NCBI RefSeq assembly: GCF_023715145.1
Contig: NZ_JAMBNP010000009.1
Coordinates: forward strand, 124,001-188,000
Length of the DNA stretch: 64,000 nt
From: Paenibacillus glycanilyticus
GTDB taxonomy: Bacteria; Bacillota; Bacilli; Paenibacillales; Paenibacillaceae
Direction: 5' to 3'
Below, piece by piece: positions 27,134-36,590 of the stretch. A program made the position numbers and the translations under genes. Each line of letters starts with the position of its first letter. Within the stretch, counting starts at the first letter, position 1. The notes beneath the pieces were generated by a model. It was not told the origin of the DNA and searched no databases. It was given only the letters and a program-made list of their open reading frames with translations.

Positions 27134-29167
27134 GTGATACAAGCAAAAACACGCTGGAATTTGGCGCCTTGGAATAAAGAGGATGAACGGCAGGCGGGAC
27201 TGTTGTCAGAGCAGCTTGGCGTTCCTCCGCTTGTAGCGAAGCTTCTGGTTCAGAGAGGCTATAAGGAAAAGGACTCCGCAGAAATCTTTCTGCGGGGCGG
27301 GGAGGAACGGCTTCATGATCCGTATCAGCTGATCGGAATGAGGGAAGCCGTTACCCGGATCAAGCAGGCTGCAGAGAACGGCGAGTTCATCCGGATTTAC
27401 GGGGATTATGACGCGGATGGCGTATCCAGCACTTCCCTGCTGATTCATGTCTTCCGTGAGCTGGGGTATACCTTCGATTACTATATTCCGCATCGCGCCC
27501 TGGAAGGCTACGGCCTGAACAAGGGGGCGATCGACTTGGCCGCCGCGGACGGCGTTCGTCTAATCGTAACCGTGGACACGGGCATCAGCGCGTATGAGCA
27601 GGTTGAATACGCGAAGCAGCTTGGCATTGACATGGTGGTCACGGACCATCACGAACCGCCGGAACAGATTCCGGACGCGGTTGCCGTTGTGAATCCGAAG
27701 CGCGAGGATTGTCCTTATCCTTTCAAAGGATTGGCAGGAGTTGGAGTAGCCTTCAAACTGGCCCACGCGCTTATGGAACGTCCGCCGATGGAATGGACGG
27801 ATATTGTCTGTCTCGGCACGATTGCGGATATTATGCCGCTGACGGATGAGAACCGGGTGCTTGTCCGGGCAGGACTCGCCCGGCTGCGAAATACCGGCAA
27901 TACCGGCTTCCGGGCCTTATCGGAAGCATGCGGGATTGAACTGGATGAGGTTACGTCCACGACAGTAGCCTTCGGCATGGCGCCGCGCATTAATGCTGCA
28001 GGACGGCTTGATCATGCGAAGCGCGCCGTTGAGCTCCTGACGACGGGTGATTACGATGAGGCCATCCGAGCGGCTTCTTCCCTTGATGTGCTGAACAAGG
28101 AAAGACAGCGAATCGTGGATGGCATCGTTAAGGAAGCCGAGCAGCAGTGGCAGAGAAAGCGGAAGGCCGCGCAAGCTGCGGGAAGAGCCGAGCCTGCCGT
28201 GATCGTATTGGCTGGCGAAGGCTGGAACGTTGGGGTTATCGGCATTGTTGCCTCCAAGATATTGGAGCGGTATTACAAGCCGGTAATCGTCCTTGGCATT
28301 GATGCGGACAACGGAATGTGCAAAGGGTCCGCGAGATCGATTGACGGGTATGATCTTCATGCCGCCTTGACGGAATGCGATCACTTGCTGGATCATTACG
28401 GCGGGCATCAGGCGGCAGCGGGCATGAGCCTTCACCGGGACAATCTGCAGGCTTTTGAAGAGAAGCTTGGGGAGTTGGCGCTGGAATGGCTCACCGAACA
28501 GGATTGGATTCCAAAGACGGCTATTGATCTCGTCTGCGCGGTGGAGGATGCCAGCGTCCATACGATCGGTCAGCTTGCCCTGCTGGAGCCGTTTGGGGCA
28601 GGCAATCCTTCCCCGAGGCTGCTGCTGCAATCCGCGGAGCTTTCGGACTACAGAACGATGGGCAAGGAATCCAGGCATTTGAAGCTGTCGCTCCGAAGCG
28701 GACGTACCGCTTTGGACGCGGTAGGATTCGGACTAGGCGAGCTCTCGGAACAACTGCAAAGCGGTCTGCCGGTGGATGTGGTCGGAGAGCTGTCGATTAA
28801 TGAATGGAACGGCCAGCGCAAAGCGCAGCTGCACATTCATGATCTCTATTTTGGAGGGGCACTCGCCAGATTTCCCGAAAGGGAGCATTTTGGCCAGGTA
28901 TACCAGCTTCTAAAACGGAAGCAGCGTATTCCGGTAAAAGGCCTTGAGGCGTATCTCTCTGAACAATCCCGGTGGCCCGAGCAGATAATTACGGTCATGC
29001 TGGAAGTATTCCTTGAGCTTGGGTTTATTGCGGTAGACGGCACTCATTTTGTTGTCGTCGAAGCACCGCAGAAGCGCGATCTCGGAACATCGGAAAGATA
29101 CCAAGAGGCAAAACGCGAAGCCGAGAGGCTGCGTTCGCCGTATGTTCCAAACAAAGAAATGGCATAA
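27134..29167 (+). CDS. recJ: Single-stranded-DNA-specific exonuclease RecJ
   Basis: 677 residues from GTG 27134; GAAAGGGG sits 13 bases upstream, while TTG at 27122 would have almost no spacer. A 5'-3' exonuclease for recombination and repair. DHH motifs: [20 protein letters not shown] and [14 protein letters not shown]. The DHHA1 motif [11 protein letters not shown], an OB-fold nucleic acid binding part and a longer C-terminal domain as in Firmicute RecJ follow. apt follows after 35 bases. Confidence 0.95.
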   Translation: MIQAKTRWNLAPWNKEDERQAGLLSEQLGVPPLVAKLLVQRGYKEKDSAEIFLRGGEERLHDPYQLIGMREAVTRIKQAAENGEFIRIYGDYDADGVSSTSLLIHVFRELGYTFDYYIPHRALEGYGLNKGAIDLAAADGVRLIVTVDTGISAYEQVEYAKQLGIDMVVTDHHEPPEQIPDAVAVVNPKREDCPYPFKGLAGVGVAFKLAHALMERPPMEWTDIVCLGTIADIMPLTDENRVLVRAGLARLRNTGNTGFRALSEACGIELDEVTSTTVAFGMAPRINAAGRLDHAKRAVELLTTGDYDEAIRAASSLDVLNKERQRIVDGIVKEAEQQWQRKRKAAQAAGRAEPAVIVLAGEGWNVGVIGIVASKILERYYKPVIVLGIDADNGMCKGSARSIDGYDLHAALTECDHLLDHYGGHQAAAGMSLHRDNLQAFEEKLGELALEWLTEQDWIPKTAIDLVCAVEDASVHTIGQLALLEPFGAGNPSPRLLLQSAELSDYRTMGKESRHLKLSLRSGRTALDAVGFGLGELSEQLQSGLPVDVVGELSINEWNGQRKAQLHIHDLYFGGALARFPEREHFGQVYQLLKRKQRIPVKGLEAYLSEQSRWPEQIITVMLEVFLELGFIAVDGTHFVVVEAPQKRDLGTSERYQEAKREAERLRSPYVPNKEMA

Positions 29168-29202
29168 TTGATATGGTAAGTAGAGAAAGGATTGAACAGA
29201 AC

Positions 29203-29724
29203 ATGAGCGACATTAATTTCAAAGATTACATCCGGGTGATCCCCGATTTTCCGCAGCCAGGCATCCGCTTCAAAGATATTACGACTCTTCTAAAGGATGG
29301 CAACGTGTACCGTGCCGCTATCGAAGATATCCGCAAAGCGGTTGAGCATATGCAGATCGATATCATTGCAGGCCCGGAAGCGCGCGGCTTTGTTGTTGGC
29401 GCTCCGCTTGCAACTGCGCTTGGCGTTGGATTTGCGCCGATCCGCAAGAGCGGCAAGCTGCCTGGCGAGACGATTCAAGCCAGCTATGACCTGGAATACG
29501 GCAATGACAGCCTTGCGATGCATAAAGACGCGATCTCTCCTGGACAACGCGTGCTTATTGCGGATGACCTGCTTGCTACAGGCGGTACAATTGCGACTTC
29601 GATGAACCTTGTCCGCCAGCTTGGCGGCGAAGTTGTTGGCGCGGCATTCCTGATTGAGCTGTCTTACTTGACCGGCCGCGAGAAGCTGGAAGGCGTAGAA
29701 GTGTTCTCTCTCGTAACGTATTAA
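29203..29724 (+). CDS. apt: Adenine phosphoribosyltransferase
   Basis: 173 residues from the ATG at 29203 with AGAAAGGA at 29184-29191; the frame is open to 29173 but that part is not homologous. Makes AMP from adenine and PRPP. Motifs: the start [36 protein letters not shown], and the PRPP loop [14 protein letters not shown]. In most Bacilli relA follows directly; here about 6.8 kb is inserted. Confidence 0.97.
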   Translation: MSDINFKDYIRVIPDFPQPGIRFKDITTLLKDGNVYRAAIEDIRKAVEHMQIDIIAGPEARGFVVGAPLATALGVGFAPIRKSGKLPGETIQASYDLEYGNDSLAMHKDAISPGQRVLIADDLLATGGTIATSMNLVRQLGGEVVGAAFLIELSYLTGREKLEGVEVFSLVTY

Positions 29725-29748
29725 GATACAACGAATACTCATATCGAG

Positions 29749-29808
29749 CTGCCCTTGGCGGAACAGCAGACCGGAAACAGTCTGAGGTTCTTCCGGGGCA
29801 GTTTTTTT
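29749..29808 (+). terminator. Branched intrinsic terminator after apt
   Basis: CTGCCC at 29749-29754 pairs with GGGCAG near 29796-29801; smaller helices lie inside (CAGACC.. and CCGGAA/TTCCGG), followed by seven T. Confidence 0.75.
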
Positions 29809-30069
29809 GTTTTCGGCTTTATCATACACCTTTCAATCGATGTCAGTTGGAAACGGATTCAAATTGCTTGTCCAAAAATGGAACCGTATTCACATCGGAG
29901 AAGTGTTATGAATAATAACATCATTTGATTGAAAAGTATCATTTTTCGTTGGTCAGGCAAATAGTAAGCCTCTCTGCAAGCTTTTACAATATAGACATAA
30001 GCAAGTGCTTTCGAAGTAGGAATTGCCATAGAAGAGCATGTTGCAATTCTTTTATAAGGGGGGACATCC
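29809..30069. other. Intergenic stretch before the sugar transporter
   Basis: No gene. A weak TACAAT at 29985-29990 has no matching -35 box, and no convincing CcpA cre site was found. The ribosome binding site of the permease gene (AAGGGGGGA) closes it. How the transporter is switched on is not visible from sequence. Confidence 0.5.
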
Positions 30070-31029
30070 ATGGCAGAGATCACAGCAGCCGTCACGAAAC
30101 AGCAGCAGGCGTTGAAAAGCAAATCCAAGGTTCGCCGATTCCTCCGGCAGTGGGATTTGCAGCTAATGGTCATTCCCGCGCTTCTGCTGATATTTGTATT
30201 CAGCTATATCCCGATGTACGGCGTGCTTACCGCTTTTCAGGATTACAACATTTTTAAAGGGTTTTTGGACAGTCCATGGGTGGGATTCAAGCATTTCGAA
30301 ATGTTCTTCCATGCTCCGGAGTTCGAACGGGTAATGCGCAATACGATCATCATCAGCGTACTGAAGCTGGCAATAGGTTTTCCTGCACCAATCGTTCTCG
30401 CGTTAATGCTAAATGAAGTGAAAAATATGTATTTCAAGCGGTTTGTTCAGACGGTAAGCTATTTGCCGCATTTCTTATCCTGGGTTATTGTTTCGGGCTT
30501 TGCCATGTCGATTCTGTCGGTGGAGAATGGGAGCCTGAACATGCTGCTCCAATCTCTCAACCTCATTAAGGAGCCGATCAGCTTTCTCTCTATACCGGAA
30601 TATTTCTGGACGATCATCGTTACCACCGGCGTCTGGAAGGAAATAGGCTTCAGCTCGATCGTCTATCTGGCGGCTATTGCCGGCATTGACCCAAGCATGT
30701 ACGAAGCCGCTTCAATCGACGGTGCCAGCCGGTTCAAGCAAATCTATGTCATTACGATTCCAACGATTATGCCGGTCGTTATCATCTTTATGATTCTGGC
30801 TATCGGCAATCTGCTGAGCGCAGGCTTCGAAGATCTGCTCCTGCTTGGCGTTAACCCGATTTTGCGCGATGTATCGGATGTTCTGGACACTTACGTGTAT
30901 CGAACAGGCATAACCGGTCAGCGCTTCTCTTATGCGACGGCGGTAGGATTGTTCAAAGCCATCATCAGCGTGGGGCTTCTTGCCTTCGCCAATCTGCTGG
31001 CACGCCGCACGGGCAACAGCCTATGGTAA
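30070..31029 (+). CDS. LplB-type sugar ABC transporter permease
   Basis: 319 residues. Six spans, a basic cytoplasmic N-terminus and the inner-membrane signature EAASIDGASRFKQIYVITIP that docks an ATPase. Family close to LplB/YtcP-type permeases for oligosaccharides. With the next permease it would form the channel. No ATPase gene is present in the cluster; such systems commonly share an MsmX-type ATPase encoded elsewhere. The substrate cannot be read from sequence. Confidence 0.9.
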   Translation: MAEITAAVTKQQQALKSKSKVRRFLRQWDLQLMVIPALLLIFVFSYIPMYGVLTAFQDYNIFKGFLDSPWVGFKHFEMFFHAPEFERVMRNTIIISVLKLAIGFPAPIVLALMLNEVKNMYFKRFVQTVSYLPHFLSWVIVSGFAMSILSVENGSLNMLLQSLNLIKEPISFLSIPEYFWTIIVTTGVWKEIGFSSIVYLAAIAGIDPSMYEAASIDGASRFKQIYVITIPTIMPVVIIFMILAIGNLLSAGFEDLLLLGVNPILRDVSDVLDTYVYRTGITGQRFSYATAVGLFKAIISVGLLAFANLLARRTGNSLW

Positions 31030-31076
31030 GGACAGAGAGTATCCTGACTGCACTGTGAAAAAGGAGGCCGACAGCA

Positions 31077-31976
31077 TTGCGTATTAAATCCAGCTTCAGC
31101 GACCGAAGCTTAACCGTATTTGTGTATATCTGCCTGGCTGTTATCGCCTTTGTGAGCTTTTATCCGTTCTGGAATGCCGCGGTTGTCTCCTTTAACAAAG
31201 GCATGGATACGGCGCTTGGCGGCGTTACCTTCTGGCCGAGAGCGTTTACGCTCGAAAATTATGAAATCGTATTCCAGGACAAGAGAATTATTAACGGCTT
31301 CTATATCTCCGTTATGCGGACGGTTATAGGCACTGTTGCATCTATCCTGTTCACCGCGATATTTGCCTACGGCATGACGAAGAAAGAGCTGATCGGCAGG
31401 AAGTTCTACATGATTGCCTGCATTGTTACGCTTTACTTCAGCGGCGGGATTATTCCGACCTTCCTTCTTATCCGCGGCCTTGGCATGATGGATAATTTCC
31501 TGGTCTTTATCATCCCGGGCTTGATCAGCGTATGGAACATGATTATCTTCCGGACGTTCTTTATGGGGCTGCCCCAGGGTCTTGAGGAATCGGCGCAGAT
31601 CGACGGATGCGGCTATTGGGCAACCTTCTTCCGAATCGTTCTGCCGCTGTCCGGTCCCGTCATTGCCACGCTGACTTTGTTTACCGCGGTATCCCATTGG
31701 AACGACTGGTTCTATCCAAGCCTTTACATAACCGATGAGAAGCTTATTCCGATTCAGACGATGCTTCAGCAAATCCTGAATTCCAATATTGTTTCCGAGC
31801 AATTCTCCCAGTTGGATTCGGCTTCCCAAAGCCGCTTGTCTTCCATGAAGAGCATTACCAGCAAGTCGCTGTCGATGGCGACAATGATGGTTGCGACCAT
31901 TCCGATCATCATGGTCTATCCGTTTGTGCAGAAATATTTCGTCAAAGGCGTGCTTGTTGGTTCCTTGAAGGGATAA
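31077..31976 (+). CDS. LplC-type sugar ABC transporter permease
   Basis: 299 residues. Starts with TTG at 31077, eight bases after a strong AAAGGAGG. Six spans; docking motif EESAQIDGCGYWATFFRIVLP. The C-terminal VQKYFVKGVLVGSLKG is typical of the LplC/YtcP group. Companion of the preceding permease, 47 bases away. Confidence 0.9.
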   Translation: MRIKSSFSDRSLTVFVYICLAVIAFVSFYPFWNAAVVSFNKGMDTALGGVTFWPRAFTLENYEIVFQDKRIINGFYISVMRTVIGTVASILFTAIFAYGMTKKELIGRKFYMIACIVTLYFSGGIIPTFLLIRGLGMMDNFLVFIIPGLISVWNMIIFRTFFMGLPQGLEESAQIDGCGYWATFFRIVLPLSGPVIATLTLFTAVSHWNDWFYPSLYITDEKLIPIQTMLQQILNSNIVSEQFSQLDSASQSRLSSMKSITSKSLSMATMMVATIPIIMVYPFVQKYFVKGVLVGSLKG

Positions 31977-32018
31977 AGCGTTTCCGCAAGCAAGGCAGTA
32001 TCCGGTTTTCAACGAGAG

Positions 32019-32052
32019 GCGGATTGTCCATCTTATGGATCGACAAATCCGC
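32019..32052 (+). other. Intercistronic stem-loop upstream of the binding protein gene
   Basis: GCGGATT at 32019-32025 pairs with AATCCGC at 32046-32052, extended by GTC/GAC. No T run. Such structures between permease and binding protein genes often protect the binding-protein mRNA; that role is inferred. Confidence 0.55.
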
Positions 32053-32100
32053 TTCCGCTGAACATAATTAAAGTTAAGGGAGAGAGGGGTTTTACGAAGG

Positions 32101-33786
32101 ATGAGTACATGGCGGAAATCAGCTTATTCAGGACTTGCAATCATGTTGGTTAGCGTAATGGCATTGACAGGCTGTTCGGGCAACGGTAATGGCAACGGCA
32201 ATAAAGCAACAAATGAACCTGCGGCAACAAACAGCGAGACTGCGGCTGCAAGCGAAGCGCCGGCAAGTGAGCCGTCTGTCTTTAAGCTTGGCAGCGAGCC
32301 GATCAACTTCTCCTTCTACGGGCATTATGATTGGTATTCGATGCCTGCGTGGGGCGGGGATGAAGCCACGAAATGGATCAAGGATAATATGAAGGTCGAT
32401 ATTACCCCTGTTCAATCCGGCGGCAACGCTGCCCAGAAGCTGAATACGATGATTGCGTCGGGCAAGCTTCCGGACGTGATCTGGATGGACCGCGGTGCAG
32501 ACGTAGAGAAGCTGCGCGAAGCGGGCATGCTGGTGCCGTTTGATGACTACCTCGACAAATACCCGAACTTTAAGAAATGGGTGGGCGAAGAGGCCATCAA
32601 CATGCTTCGTTCGAAGGACGGCAAGATTTATCAGTTCCCGAACTGGTATACATCCCAGCCGAACGGCAACGCGGGCTACCTCGTGAATAAAAAGATTTAT
32701 GCCGAGCTGGGATCCCCGGCCATTGAAACCACGGACGATTTCTATAACTACCTGAAGCAGGTTAAAGAAAAATATCCGAACGTAACGCCGTTCAACCCGG
32801 ATCTGGCTATCGATGGGCAAGGCCTCGATGTCCTCTATGGCGCGTTTGGCGAAGATTACTCGCCGGCTTATGTGGCTAACCGCGCTGTGCCAAGCGGCGA
32901 CAAGCTCACTTCCTTGTTCCTTGATCCGGTCTTCCGGGAATCGATGCAGTTCGCAAGCAAGCTGTTCCGCGAGAAGCTGATGTCACCGGATGCTTTGACG
33001 CAAACGAAGGATCAGGTAAAAGAGCAGGCCTATAACGGAACGGCTGCCGTGTTTGCCGGCGCAAGCCCAACGGAATACGGTGCGGTAGGCGATTCCGAGC
33101 TGAAGAAAAAGGATCCGAATTCGGGTTACATGATGATCTGGCCGGTGCATAAGGCAGGCCTCGACAAGAGCAAGATCTGGTCGGGCACTTATACCCAGCT
33201 GGGCTGGAACGTCAGCGTCATTACGAAGTCGGCTAAAGATCCGGAGAAGATTTTCGCGTTCCTTGATTACTTAACGGGTCCGGAAGGCACTCGCACATTG
33301 TTCTGGGGTCCGGAAGGAATCTACTGGAAAGGCACGGATGCTGACGGCGCGCCAATCTTCACGGATGCATACACCTCCGATGTTGAAGGCCGTACGAAGA
33401 TGATGGACGCAACGGTTAACTTCCAATGGAACGGCAACACCGTCTTTATTGATACTTCCAAGATGAAATTCGAGCTTACCCTTCCGGAAGAACAGCAATC
33501 GTGGGAAGCGCGCTGGCAAAATGCGATTACGTGGAAAACGCAAAAGAATGCCACGGAGTATATTAACCTCGCACCGGCTCCGGATTCGGAGGAAGGCATT
33601 ATCGCCCAAAGCTTCGAGGAGCTGTATAAGGAAGCAAGAGCGAAGGCGCTTTATGCGAAGAGCGACGAGGAAGTTCTGGCGATTCTCGACAAAGCTCAGA
33701 AGGATGCCGAGGCTATTGGTTACGACAAGCTACTAGCATTCAAAACAACGAAATGGCAAGAAAATTTAAAAAGCATGAAAGGCTAA
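32101..33786 (+). CDS. Extracellular sugar-binding lipoprotein
   Basis: 561 residues. Lipoprotein signal with lipobox ALTGC and acylated Cys25, then a Gly/Asn/Ala/Glu-rich linker to about residue 60, then a long type-1 solute-binding fold similar to LplA/YtcQ (NFSFYGHYDWYSMP, TPVQSGGNAAQKLNTMIASG, PDVIWMDRGADVEKLREAGML). The length fits LplA-type proteins. Receptor of the upstream permeases. Probable ligand: an oligosaccharide, from family only. Confidence 0.9.
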   Translation: MSTWRKSAYSGLAIMLVSVMALTGCSGNGNGNGNKATNEPAATNSETAAASEAPASEPSVFKLGSEPINFSFYGHYDWYSMPAWGGDEATKWIKDNMKVDITPVQSGGNAAQKLNTMIASGKLPDVIWMDRGADVEKLREAGMLVPFDDYLDKYPNFKKWVGEEAINMLRSKDGKIYQFPNWYTSQPNGNAGYLVNKKIYAELGSPAIETTDDFYNYLKQVKEKYPNVTPFNPDLAIDGQGLDVLYGAFGEDYSPAYVANRAVPSGDKLTSLFLDPVFRESMQFASKLFREKLMSPDALTQTKDQVKEQAYNGTAAVFAGASPTEYGAVGDSELKKKDPNSGYMMIWPVHKAGLDKSKIWSGTYTQLGWNVSVITKSAKDPEKIFAFLDYLTGPEGTRTLFWGPEGIYWKGTDADGAPIFTDAYTSDVEGRTKMMDATVNFQWNGNTVFIDTSKMKFELTLPEEQQSWEARWQNAITWKTQKNATEYINLAPAPDSEEGIIAQSFEELYKEARAKALYAKSDEEVLAILDKAQKDAEAIGYDKLLAFKTTKWQENLKSMKG

Positions 33787-33789
33787 CAT

Positions 33790-33870
33790 CCAGGCTATCG
33801 CTGGAGTATAATTTGGTCATGCGGTCGCGCCGTCCCTAACTTAGGGGCGGTTCTGCCGTTTCACGGCGTT
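33790..33870 (+). other. Stem-loops between the binding protein and response regulator genes
   Basis: CCGTCCCTAA at about 33831-33840 pairs with TTAGGGGCGG at 33841-33851, and GCCG with CGGC at about 33858-33870. No T run. A TATAAT at 33807-33812 has a poor -35 box, so a separate promoter for the two-component genes is possible but weak. The hairpins may lower read-through. Confidence 0.4.
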
Positions 33871-33900
33871 TCCAATCTGCTGGCGGGAGAAGATGCCATC

Positions 33901-34704
33901 ATGTATAAGGTGTTAATTGCAGATGACGAAGTACTTGATCTGGAAGGCATGAGGTTGTTTATTCCCTGGGCGGAGCTTGGTCTGGAGGTTGTCGCCGCCG
34001 TCAACAACGGCTTTGATGCTTATGAGGTATTGAAAGACGGGAAGATAGATATTCTCGTGACCGATGTACATATGCCCAGCATGTCCGGACTTGAGCTTGC
34101 CCGCAAGGCTCAGGAGACGGAGGCCTGCAGCGATCTGAGAGTGATCTTCGTCAGCGGCTATCAGGATTTTCATTACGTCAAGCAGGCGTTATCCCTTCGG
34201 GCATATAGTTATGTTCTGAAGCCGATGGATGACGCGGAGCTCGTTGAAGCCCTTGTCCATGTAATCAAGGAATTAAATGAAGCTTCAAGAAGGCAGGAGG
34301 AAGAGAGGCAGTGGAAGGAGGCTGCCCGGCGTGCGCCGCACCGGCATGCGCCTCTGCCCGAATCAGCTTCCGTAGAGCAAGGCAAGCATACAAAGCTTAT
34401 TCAAGAGATGATTATTTATATGAAAGAGCATCTGCACCGTTCTCTTACGCTGAAGGAAGTGGCGGACCGGTTTGCTTTTTCCCCGAATTACTTGGGGTTG
34501 ATGTTTAAGGAAGAGATGGGCGTAGGCTTCAGTGAATTTGTTATTGCCATGCGGATGGAGAAGGCCGGAGAATTGCTGAAGGATCCCAAAGTCAAAATTT
34601 ACGAGGTGGCTGATCAGGTAGGTTACCGGTACATGCCCTATTTCAGCCGGCAGTTCAAAGAGACTTTCGGCATGACGCCGAACGAATTCAGGAGACAGCG
34701 CTAA
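33901..34704 (+). CDS. YesN-type response regulator with AraC DNA-binding domain
   Basis: 267 residues. Receiver domain (1-120) with phospho-acceptor Asp55 in ILVTDVHMPSMSG and the conserved lysine in SYVLKPMDD. A short charged linker is followed directly by an AraC-type double helix-turn-helix (about 165-265, ending FKETFGMTPNEFRRQR). It lacks the long central domain of larger YesN proteins. The stop shares a base with the kinase start. Probably controls the adjacent transporter. Confidence 0.92.
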   Translation: MYKVLIADDEVLDLEGMRLFIPWAELGLEVVAAVNNGFDAYEVLKDGKIDILVTDVHMPSMSGLELARKAQETEACSDLRVIFVSGYQDFHYVKQALSLRAYSYVLKPMDDAELVEALVHVIKELNEASRRQEEERQWKEAARRAPHRHAPLPESASVEQGKHTKLIQEMIIYMKEHLHRSLTLKEVADRFAFSPNYLGLMFKEEMGVGFSEFVIAMRMEKAGELLKDPKVKIYEVADQVGYRYMPYFSRQFKETFGMTPNEFRRQR

Positions 34705-36470
34705 TGATGCATACGCCATTCAGCGGCACGAAGGGTTCCCGCAAATTTATACCGTTTGGCATTAAACTGCTCATTTCCTATATGATGCTTATTATTATCC
34801 CGATCTTTGTGTTTGGCTACTTCGCCAGCGACATTATGACGGATTCGATCCGTTCCAATACAACCAATACGATTAAAGGAACATTAAGGCAAATAGAAGA
34901 CAACGTGGTCTACAAGCTGGAAGATACCGTTAGATTATCGGATCTTCTCTATTACGACATGACGTTGTCGAAGCAGCTGCTTCATTATGAAGAGGGTTGG
35001 GTCAGCTATGAAACAACAACAGAGCTGCTGCTCCCGAAGTTCCGTCAGACCATTGAATCGACGAACCGCAGCTTATGGCTTACGGTTTATTTGCGCAACG
35101 AGACGCTGCCGGAAGTCTATTACGACACGAAGAACATCGATCCGCTCGTCATGAAGGGGAAGTTTTTTGACTTGCTTCATTTGAACCGGATTGCGAATAA
35201 GCCCTGGTACCAAGCCTACCCGGCAGAAAAGTACGGAGAGACGCTTCAATGGAAGCAGATCGAGGATGACAGCCGATATAACCGGATATCCCTGCTGCGC
35301 CGGCTCGTAGATTTGGAAACGGCAAGGCTGAACGAAATCGGCTTTATGCGGATCAGCGTGTACCTGTCGGATCTGTTTCAAAGCGTGGATTATCGCAAAA
35401 TCGGCGCTGGCAGCACTTTGTATATTACCGACGGCAGCCGTAACATTTTGTACGCTTCCGGAGCTACCGAGCAGTCCAGCGAGCAGTTGTGGGATGATTC
35501 GAACGGCCGCAATTATCTGGTTATACGCCAGCCGCTTCCCGGCCTTAACTGGAGCCTGACGGCGATGGTGCCGTCATCGGTGCTGGAGAAGGATACGAAG
35601 AAGGTCAAGCTGCTGACGCTTGTCATTTGCAGTGCCAGCTGCGTGCTGATTCTGCTCGTTGCGACCTTCGTCTCGAGAACCTTCTCCCGGCGGGTATTGA
35701 AGGTGATGTCCGTCCTTCAATCCTTCCGGCAAGGAGATTTCCAGCGGCGGATTCATTACAGCGGCAATGATGAATTTACGACCATTGCATCCTCGCTGAA
35801 TGAGCTTGGCAGAAGAACGCAAAACCTGATTGAAGAGGTCTACGCGACGAATTTGAAAAAGAAAGAGGCGGAGCTGGAGACGCTTCAGGCGCAGATTAAT
35901 CCGCACTTTTTATATAATACGCTTTCCTCGATCAGCCGGCTGGCCAAATTCGGACAAGTCGAGAAGCAGCATCAGATGGTGATGAATCTCGCGAAGTTTT
36001 ACCGTTTATCGTTAAATGAAGGGCAGACCATTATCCCGATCGGCAAGGAGATTGAGCAGGTCCGGGCTTATATGGATATTCAGCAGATTAAGTATGGCGA
36101 CAGGGTACGGATCGACTATAATATTTCCCCGGAAATTGTCGAACTCACAACGGTTAAGCTCATTGTCCAGCCTTTTGTCGAGAATGTGCTTGAACATGCC
36201 TGGCGCGGGGATCAGATCGATATTCAAGTAATGGGATACCGCGAAGGGGACGTCGTTCATCTGCTTGTTGCAGATAATGGAAACGGAATGCCCCAGAAGA
36301 CGATTCTTCAACTGTTTAGCGGCGAAGGAATGCAACGTGTCGGCTACGGCATACGTAATGTACATGAGAGGATTCAGCTTTATTACGGTAAAGATTTTGG
36401 CGTTGCGATTCAGAGCGATCCAGGGGAAGGCACAACGGTTCATATTCGCATTCCGGCAGAACCGCAATAG
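34704..36470 (+). CDS. YesM-type sensor histidine kinase
   Basis: 588 residues. Two membrane spans (about 19-41 and 300-323) enclose a large extracellular dCache-like sensor domain. HAMP follows (about 325-375), then the His_kinase family 5 motif QINPHFLYNTLSS with His401, and an ATPase domain with FVENVLEHAW, NGNGMP and GYGIRNVHERI. Partner of the overlapping response regulator. In this family ligand entry is often sensed with or through the transporter's binding protein. Confidence 0.93.
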   Translation: MMHTPFSGTKGSRKFIPFGIKLLISYMMLIIIPIFVFGYFASDIMTDSIRSNTTNTIKGTLRQIEDNVVYKLEDTVRLSDLLYYDMTLSKQLLHYEEGWVSYETTTELLLPKFRQTIESTNRSLWLTVYLRNETLPEVYYDTKNIDPLVMKGKFFDLLHLNRIANKPWYQAYPAEKYGETLQWKQIEDDSRYNRISLLRRLVDLETARLNEIGFMRISVYLSDLFQSVDYRKIGAGSTLYITDGSRNILYASGATEQSSEQLWDDSNGRNYLVIRQPLPGLNWSLTAMVPSSVLEKDTKKVKLLTLVICSASCVLILLVATFVSRTFSRRVLKVMSVLQSFRQGDFQRRIHYSGNDEFTTIASSLNELGRRTQNLIEEVYATNLKKKEAELETLQAQINPHFLYNTLSSISRLAKFGQVEKQHQMVMNLAKFYRLSLNEGQTIIPIGKEIEQVRAYMDIQQIKYGDRVRIDYNISPEIVELTTVKLIVQPFVENVLEHAWRGDQIDIQVMGYREGDVVHLLVADNGNGMPQKTILQLFSGEGMQRVGYGIRNVHERIQLYYGKDFGVAIQSDPGEGTTVHIRIPAEPQ

Positions 36471-36504
36471 CCTTTCACATGCGAAATTTGGTGAGGCATG
36501 CAGG

Positions 36505-36533
36505 TTGACGCGGATGCCTACTTCCAGCATAAT
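36505..36533 (+). promoter_or_regulatory. SigA-type promoter for relA-dtd
   Basis: TTGACG at 36505-36510 and CATAAT at 36528-36533 with 17-base spacing, 57 bases before relA. No terminator was seen between the kinase gene and this promoter. Confidence 0.65.
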
Positions 36534-36590
36534 ATTAAGAAAACTCGGAAAATGCGCGAATCAGAGTAAAGCGTTCGGAAAGGACCATTC

